Assembly: GCA_904397895.1 (NCBI GenBank)
Contig: CAJFOZ010000016.1
Location: 1-64,000, forward strand
Direction: 5' to 3'
Source: an uncultured Clostridia bacterium
GTDB lineage: Bacteria; Bacillota; Clostridia; Oscillospirales; Acutalibacteraceae
Length of the DNA: 64,000 bases
The notes below the pieces were generated by a model. It worked only from the letters and a program-made list of their open reading frames with translations, was not told where the DNA came from and searched no databases. Every line of letters begins with the position of its first letter. Position 1 is the stretch's first letter. Of this stretch, positions 59,946 to 64,000 are shown piece after piece. A program made the position numbers and the translations under genes.

Positions 59946-61154
59946 ATGAAAATTCTTGTTATCAATGCAGGCAGTTCCTCTCTCAAGTACCAGCTGATTG
60001 ATATGGACAATGAGAGTGTACTGGCCAAAGGCAATGCAGAACGAATCGGTGTGGGCGGTAAAATCACCCATCGCACCGGCGACGGCCGTAAGTTCAGCTA
60101 TGAGATTGAGCTGAAAAACCACACTGCCGCTTTCAAAGAGGTTCAGAAAGTGTTGACCACTGGCGAAGGTGCTGTCATCAGCGATATGAGTGAAATCGCC
60201 GCTGTGGGCCATCGCATCGTGCAGGGCGGCGCCATCTTCAAGAAGTCTGAACTGGTGGATCAGAAGGTCATCGATGGCATTGAAAGCCTCATTCCTTTGG
60301 CTCCGCTGCACAACAAAGCTCATCTGGAAGGCATCTTGGCCTGCCGTGAAGTGTTTGGCCCGGACGTCCCCGAAGTGGTTGTGTTCGACACCTCGTTCCA
60401 TTCCACCATGCCTCCCAAGGCTTACATGTTCCCCATTCCTAGAGAGTACTATGAGAAATACCAGATCCGCCGTTACGGTTTCCACGGGACTTCCCACCGT
60501 TATGTCAGCCACCGTTGCGCCGACATTATGGGCAAGAAGTTGGAGGATTTAAAACTCATCACCTGCCATTTGGGCAACGGCTCCTCCATTACCGCTGTCG
60601 ATCACGGCAAGGTGGTGGATACCTCCATGGGCCTCACCCCTTTGGGCGGCTTTATTATGGGCACCCGTTCGGGCTCCTTGGATCCGTCGGTGGTGACCTT
60701 TATCATGGAAAAGGAAAACCTCACTCCTCAACAGATGTCCGATATCCTCAATAAGAAATCGGGTATGTTGGGTGTCACCGGCATCTCCAGCGACAACCGC
60801 GACATTGAGATTGCCGCTGAGCAGGGCAATGAACTGGCCATTTTGTCTCAGGATATTTTCTTCTATCAAGTGCGTAAATTCATCGGTTCCTACATCGCCG
60901 CTATGGACGGCGTGGATGCTATTGTCTTCACCGGCGGCTTGGGCGAAAACGGCGATTTGATCCGAGCCGATGTGTGCAAGAATATGAAGTTCTTCGGCGT
61001 TGATATTGATTTCGAATTCAACAAAAAGTGCATCCGCGGCAAGGAAGGCGAACTTTCCACCCCGGATTCCAAGATCAAGGTCTATGTTATCCCCACCAAC
61101 GAGGAGTTGCTCATCGCCCGGGATACCAAGGCTTTGGTGGAGCAGTCGATGTAA
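59946..61154 (+). CDS. ackA: acetate kinase
   Basis: A 402-aa kinase making ATP and acetate from acetyl phosphate, the main energy-conserving step of acetate fermentation. Motifs INAGSSSLKYQLID (6-19), RRYGFHGTSHRYVS, TCHLGNGSSITAV and MGLTPLGGFIMGTRSGSLDP are complete, and ENGDLIR near the C-terminus is normal. TAGGAGGG is about 12 nt upstream, a little far. pta is not adjacent. A strong terminator follows. Confidence 0.97.
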   Translation: MKILVINAGSSSLKYQLIDMDNESVLAKGNAERIGVGGKITHRTGDGRKFSYEIELKNHTAAFKEVQKVLTTGEGAVISDMSEIAAVGHRIVQGGAIFKKSELVDQKVIDGIESLIPLAPLHNKAHLEGILACREVFGPDVPEVVVFDTSFHSTMPPKAYMFPIPREYYEKYQIRRYGFHGTSHRYVSHRCADIMGKKLEDLKLITCHLGNGSSITAVDHGKVVDTSMGLTPLGGFIMGTRSGSLDPSVVTFIMEKENLTPQQMSDILNKKSGMLGVTGISSDNRDIEIAAEQGNELAILSQDIFFYQVRKFIGSYIAAMDGVDAIVFTGGLGENGDLIRADVCKNMKFFGVDIDFEFNKKCIRGKEGELSTPDSKIKVYVIPTNEELLIARDTKALVEQSM

Positions 61155-61184
61155 CCGCATTGTATCTCTTTTCTATTTCTATAT

Positions 61185-61233
61185 AAAAGAAGGACAGATA
61201 GCGTTTTTGATGCGCTACCTGTCCTTCTTTTTC
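61185..61233 (+). terminator. terminator after ackA
   Basis: AAAAGAAGGACAG(A)TAGCG (61185-61203) pairs with CGCTA(C)CTGTCCTTCTTTT (61214-61232), one mismatch, followed by T. Confidence 0.9.
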
Positions 61234-61241
61234 TATGGGAT

Positions 61242-61451
61242 TTAGTCTCTGGATTCCACAGTGTCTCGATCCCGGAACAGGAGGGAGATACACCATAATC
61301 CAGCCAAAGCGACCAATGTGAAGATCACGCGGCTGACAGCAGCTCCCTGGCCACCAAACAGCCAGCCAACGATATCAAATTGGAAGATACCGATGCTGCC
61401 CCAGTTGATGGCGCCGATGATGACCAAGATCAAAGAAATCTTGTCCAGCAT
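61242..61451 (-). CDS. DUF378-family small membrane protein
   Basis: A 69-aa protein with two membrane helices: ISLILVIIGAINWGSIGIF and VSRVIFTLVALAGLWCISLLF, typical of DUF378. The motif GAINWG is the family signature. The start at 61451 follows AAGGAG on the minus strand; the open frame upstream has no site. Function is unknown. It lies alone between ackA and the V-ATPase operon. Confidence 0.88.
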   Translation of the reverse strand: MLDKISLILVIIGAINWGSIGIFQFDIVGWLFGGQGAAVSRVIFTLVALAGLWCISLLFRDRDTVESRD

Positions 61452-61571
61452 TTGATTCAACTCCTTGTAATGCGTTTTGCCTATAGTATGAGCTGTTTTG
61501 TCCTGCTTTATTCTGCCAATTTGAAAAAAGCTCATTTCTTGTCACGAGTCTATTTTGCCACACGAGGAGGA

Positions 61572-61615
61572 TAATAAAAAATAGACTCCGCGAAAATCAC
61601 TTCGCAGAGTCTATT
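61572..61615 (-). terminator. terminator of V-type ATPase operon
   Basis: On the minus strand AATAGACTCTGCGAA (61615-61601) pairs with TTCGCGGAGTCTATT (61594-61580), one mismatch, followed by TTTTTATTATCC. Confidence 0.9.
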
Positions 61616-61642
61616 GTATCCAAAAATCGCATCTTTAAACCT

Positions 61643-62263
61643 TTATCCAGCTTTGGAACTTTTTTGCCGTTTAATAACCTTTAAACGGGAGAATTCTTCT
61701 CGATCCTTTTCATCCAAAGCGTTGGTGATAAATTTAACCGTCTCTTCAAACCGAGGGATCATGATGTTTTTTAAAGCATTGGCCCGTTTTTGCGTTTTTC
61801 GGATGGCATTGGCCAAACGGTAAACACCGTTTTCCACCTCGGCCAATTCAGCCGTCAATTTTTTAACGGCATCAAATTTTAAATAAGCTTCGTCCAACAA
61901 GGAGTTGGAGGATTCGAAGCCGTAGTAGACTTTGGGAACGGTGCTCTCCAGATGGACCATAGGGATTTCCACGCCCATAACACTGCGGTATTGAATCTCC
62001 AATCCGTTTTCAACCGGCACAGTGGATGCAATCTCGTCGCAGATGCCAAGGGAAATGTTTGCCTGCTGAAGTGCCAAATAAGCTTCCGCATAGGTCATAT
62101 CAATGCGTTCTTGAATGCTTTTGGCTTTGTCAATCATAAGCATAACTTCTCGGATCAGGATATTGCGTTTGCGATCCAAAAGCTCAAAACCCAACTTGGC
62201 TTGGGCCAGGGAACGTTTGGTATCCATCAGATTGCCTTTGGTGGGGGAAACCTGCTGATTCAC
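61643..62263 (-). CDS. ntpD: V-type ATP synthase subunit D
   Basis: A 206-aa central-stalk subunit: [36 protein letters not shown] and [33 protein letters not shown] are the two coiled-coil family hallmarks. It forms the rotor axle inside the A3B3 head. It overlaps subunit B by 4 nt and is the last gene of the operon, before a terminator. Confidence 0.96.
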   Translation of the reverse strand: MNQQVSPTKGNLMDTKRSLAQAKLGFELLDRKRNILIREVMLMIDKAKSIQERIDMTYAEAYLALQQANISLGICDEIASTVPVENGLEIQYRSVMGVEIPMVHLESTVPKVYYGFESSNSLLDEAYLKFDAVKKLTAELAEVENGVYRLANAIRKTQKRANALKNIMIPRFEETVKFITNALDEKDREEFSRLKVIKRQKSSKAG

Positions 62264-63675
62264 TGCGCATCACTCCCTGCCGGCATAGCCTGAGGCTCTG
62301 ATTTTTCTTTGTAGTATTTTTCCAAAATCTTGCTGTCCACACGGTCCAGTTCCTCTTTAGGCAGCATGGCCAAAAGCTGCCATCCCAGATCCAACGTCTG
62401 CTGGATGGTGCGGTTGTCCATATGGCCTTGGTTAAGGAAGAAGCTCTCAAAAGCTTTGCCGAATTCGATGTAGCGTTTATCGATGGGGGAGAGCTCCTCC
62501 TCACCGATAACCGACGCAAGGGACCGGGCATCCTGCACACGGGCATAGGATGCAAACAGCTGGTTTGCTAAAGCTGAATGGTCCTCGCGGGTGTAGCCTT
62601 CGCCAATGCCGTCCTTCATCAGGCGGGAGAGGGAAGGCAGAACCGATACAGGAGGATAAATCCCCTTATTGTCCAGATTGCGGTCCAGAACGATCTGGCC
62701 CTCGGTGATGTATCCCGTCAGGTCGGGGACAGGATGGGTAATATCGTCATTGGGCATGGTGAGGATGGGAATCTGTGTCACCGATCCCTTTTTGCCTTTG
62801 ATCATACCGGCGCGTTCGTACAGGGAGGCCAGGTCGGAATAGAGATAACCGGGATATCCTTTTCGTCCGGGGATCTCGCCCTTGGAGGAAGAGAATTCAC
62901 GGTTTGCTTCGGCATAAGAGGTCATGTCGGTCATGATGACTAGAATATTCATGTCCTTTTCAAACGCCAAATATTCGGCCGCCGTTAAGGCGCATCGCGG
63001 GGTGACAATGCGTTCGATAATGGGGTCGTTGGACAAATTTAAAAACATGACCACTCGGGAGAGCACTCCCGAATCTTCAAAGGAACGGCGGAAGTATTGG
63101 GCCACGTCGTTTTTAACACCCATAGCGGCAAAGACAATGGCGAAATCGGAATTGTCCTCGTCAGAGATGCGGGCCTGACGGACGATCTGCACTGCCAAAT
63201 CGTCGTGGGACATACCCGAGCCGGAGAAAATCGGAAGCTTCTGGCCGCGGATCAGGGTCATGAGGCAGTCGATGGAGGAGATGCCGGTGTTGATGTAATT
63301 GCGGGGATAAGCACGGCACACAGGGTTCATGGGCATGCCGTTGATATCGGCCCGTTTTTCCGGATAAATTTCACCCAATCCGTCGATGGGACGGCCTGCG
63401 CCGTCAAACACGCGGCCTAAAATCTCCGGGGACAAGGGTAGTTCCATCGGATGTCCGGAAAGACGAGTCCTGGTATTTTTCAGAGAAATACCTCTGGTAT
63501 TTTCAAACACCTGGATAATGACGCGGCGGCCGTCGATCTGGACGATACGGCCTGTCCTCACTTCGCCCGAATCCAGCCGGATTTCCACCATCTCTTCAAA
63601 AGAGGCGTTGTCCACATCATCCAGCACGATGAGAGGGCCATTGATCTCCTTTAAGCCAATGTGTTCCAATATCAT
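62260..63675 (-). CDS. ntpB: V-type ATP synthase subunit B
   Basis: A 471-aa non-catalytic head subunit. It has [53 protein letters not shown], where a P-loop would stand in subunit A, and [20 protein letters not shown]. With subunit A it makes the hexamer that hydrolyses or makes ATP while moving H+ or Na+. In Clostridia such enzymes are often Na+-dependent, but the deciding K subunit is outside the window. Confidence 0.97.
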   Translation of the reverse strand: MILEHIGLKEINGPLIVLDDVDNASFEEMVEIRLDSGEVRTGRIVQIDGRRVIIQVFENTRGISLKNTRTRLSGHPMELPLSPEILGRVFDGAGRPIDGLGEIYPEKRADINGMPMNPVCRAYPRNYINTGISSIDCLMTLIRGQKLPIFSGSGMSHDDLAVQIVRQARISDEDNSDFAIVFAAMGVKNDVAQYFRRSFEDSGVLSRVVMFLNLSNDPIIERIVTPRCALTAAEYLAFEKDMNILVIMTDMTSYAEANREFSSSKGEIPGRKGYPGYLYSDLASLYERAGMIKGKKGSVTQIPILTMPNDDITHPVPDLTGYITEGQIVLDRNLDNKGIYPPVSVLPSLSRLMKDGIGEGYTREDHSALANQLFASYARVQDARSLASVIGEEELSPIDKRYIEFGKAFESFFLNQGHMDNRTIQQTLDLGWQLLAMLPKEELDRVDSKILEKYYKEKSEPQAMPAGSDAQ

Positions 63676-63690
63676 AGGATTCGCCCTCCT

Positions 63691-63999
63691 TTATTCCGTT
63701 AACTTGGCGATGGTATCGTCAATCTCCTGGATGTAACCATCCAGCTTGGATACCTCATCGTTGGGAATGTCGTATTTCATACGGGTCAATTTATCAAAAA
63801 GCCCTGTTTCGATCACGCGGGAAATCGGGACCGAAGCATTGACCAAATGTTTTGCGCGGGAATAAAGATGCAAAATAACCTGCATCATCTTCATCTGCTT
63901 TTCCATGGGGACGTAAGTATCGTCCTTATGGTAGGCATTTTGTTGCAAGAATCCCACTCGGATGACCTTGGCCGTTTCGATAATCAGCTTCTGATCGTC
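63691..63999 (-). CDS. ntpA: V-type ATP synthase subunit A, C-terminal part
   Basis: The frame is open to the window edge and reads DDQKLIIETAKVIRVGFLQQNAYHKDDTYVP at its start, which is the C-terminal helical domain of the catalytic A subunit. About 102 codons are visible; the Walker A and catalytic regions lie beyond position 64000. It precedes ntpB by 15 nt. An internal GTG at 63957 is not the true start. Confidence 0.93.
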   Translation of the reverse strand, partial: DDQKLIIETAKVIRVGFLQQNAYHKDDTYVPMEKQMKMMQVILHLYSRAKHLVNASVPISRVIETGLFDKLTRMKYDIPNDEVSKLDGYIQEIDDTIAKLTE

Positions 64000-64000
64000 A

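Overview
The window reads as chromosome of an anaerobic, endospore-forming Gram-positive bacterium of class Clostridia; gene content and moderate GC fit the Oscillospiraceae/Ruminococcaceae best, but that placement is inference. The signs are a complete spoIIIA operon (AA to AH), spoIIM, spoVG, dpaAB, two CotF-like coat genes, SD-led genes with consensus sigma-A promoters, a tyrosyl T-box, an Rrf2-cysK pair, a SCIFF ranthipeptide locus and a V-type Na+/H+ ATPase. No phage, insertion sequence, CRISPR array or rRNA was seen. It is mostly a core chromosomal segment, densely packed in short operons separated by strong hairpin terminators.

Layout. 1-5.1 kb: 3' part of a tRNA-Leu, a DUF3089 lipoprotein, and a three-gene ydjI-ydjG-ydjH-like membrane-stress operon (SPFH, zinc-ribbon, TPM). 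5.1-8.3 kb: sulfur assimilation (Rrf2 regulator, cysK, a small ORF, metY) with conspicuous operator-like dyads. 8.4-17.6 kb: recD2 helicase, comF, mreB-like, a DUF1349 protein, murC, spoVG, a Cys-rich peptide and dipicolinate synthase dpaAB. 17.6-20.7 kb: AraC regulator divergent from oadG-oadB, two membrane subunits of a sodium-pumping decarboxylase. 21-27.2 kb: purE-M-N-H-D followed by two small membrane-protein genes.

27.3-44.2 kb follows the classic Firmicutes order: spoIIIAA-AH, yqhY (Asp23), nusB, xseA, xseB, ispA, a YuiD-like gene, dxs, tlyA, nadK, argR, recN, then T-box-tyrS. accBC, folD, spoIVB and spo0A, present in this run in Bacillus, are missing here. 44.3-50.2 kb (minus strand) is an aromatic 2-oxo acid module: sodium symporter, phenylacetate-CoA ligase, indolepyruvate:ferredoxin oxidoreductase alpha/beta and an ACT-domain protein. 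50.7-54.6 kb: tgt, yajC, a TIGR04086 membrane protein, the SCIFF precursor scfA (48 codons) and its radical-SAM maturase scfB. 54.8-59.8 kb: proC, spoIIM, xerD, solitary mazF, two coat genes and tmcAL. 59.9-64 kb: ackA, a DUF378 protein and the 3' end of a V-type ATPase operon (D, B, partial A, minus strand).

I found no wholly new multi-gene system. The most unusual points are the structured, attenuator-like leader of dxs, the scfA/scfB locus with an intergenic hairpin that should set peptide-to-enzyme ratio, the two distinct dyads around the Rrf2 and cysK promoters, the repeated TTTGATAT boxes between the AraC gene and the orphan oadGB pair, and an Arg in place of the usual catalytic Lys in XerD. 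Starts were chosen by Shine-Dalgarno fit and family length; several differ from the longest open frame.
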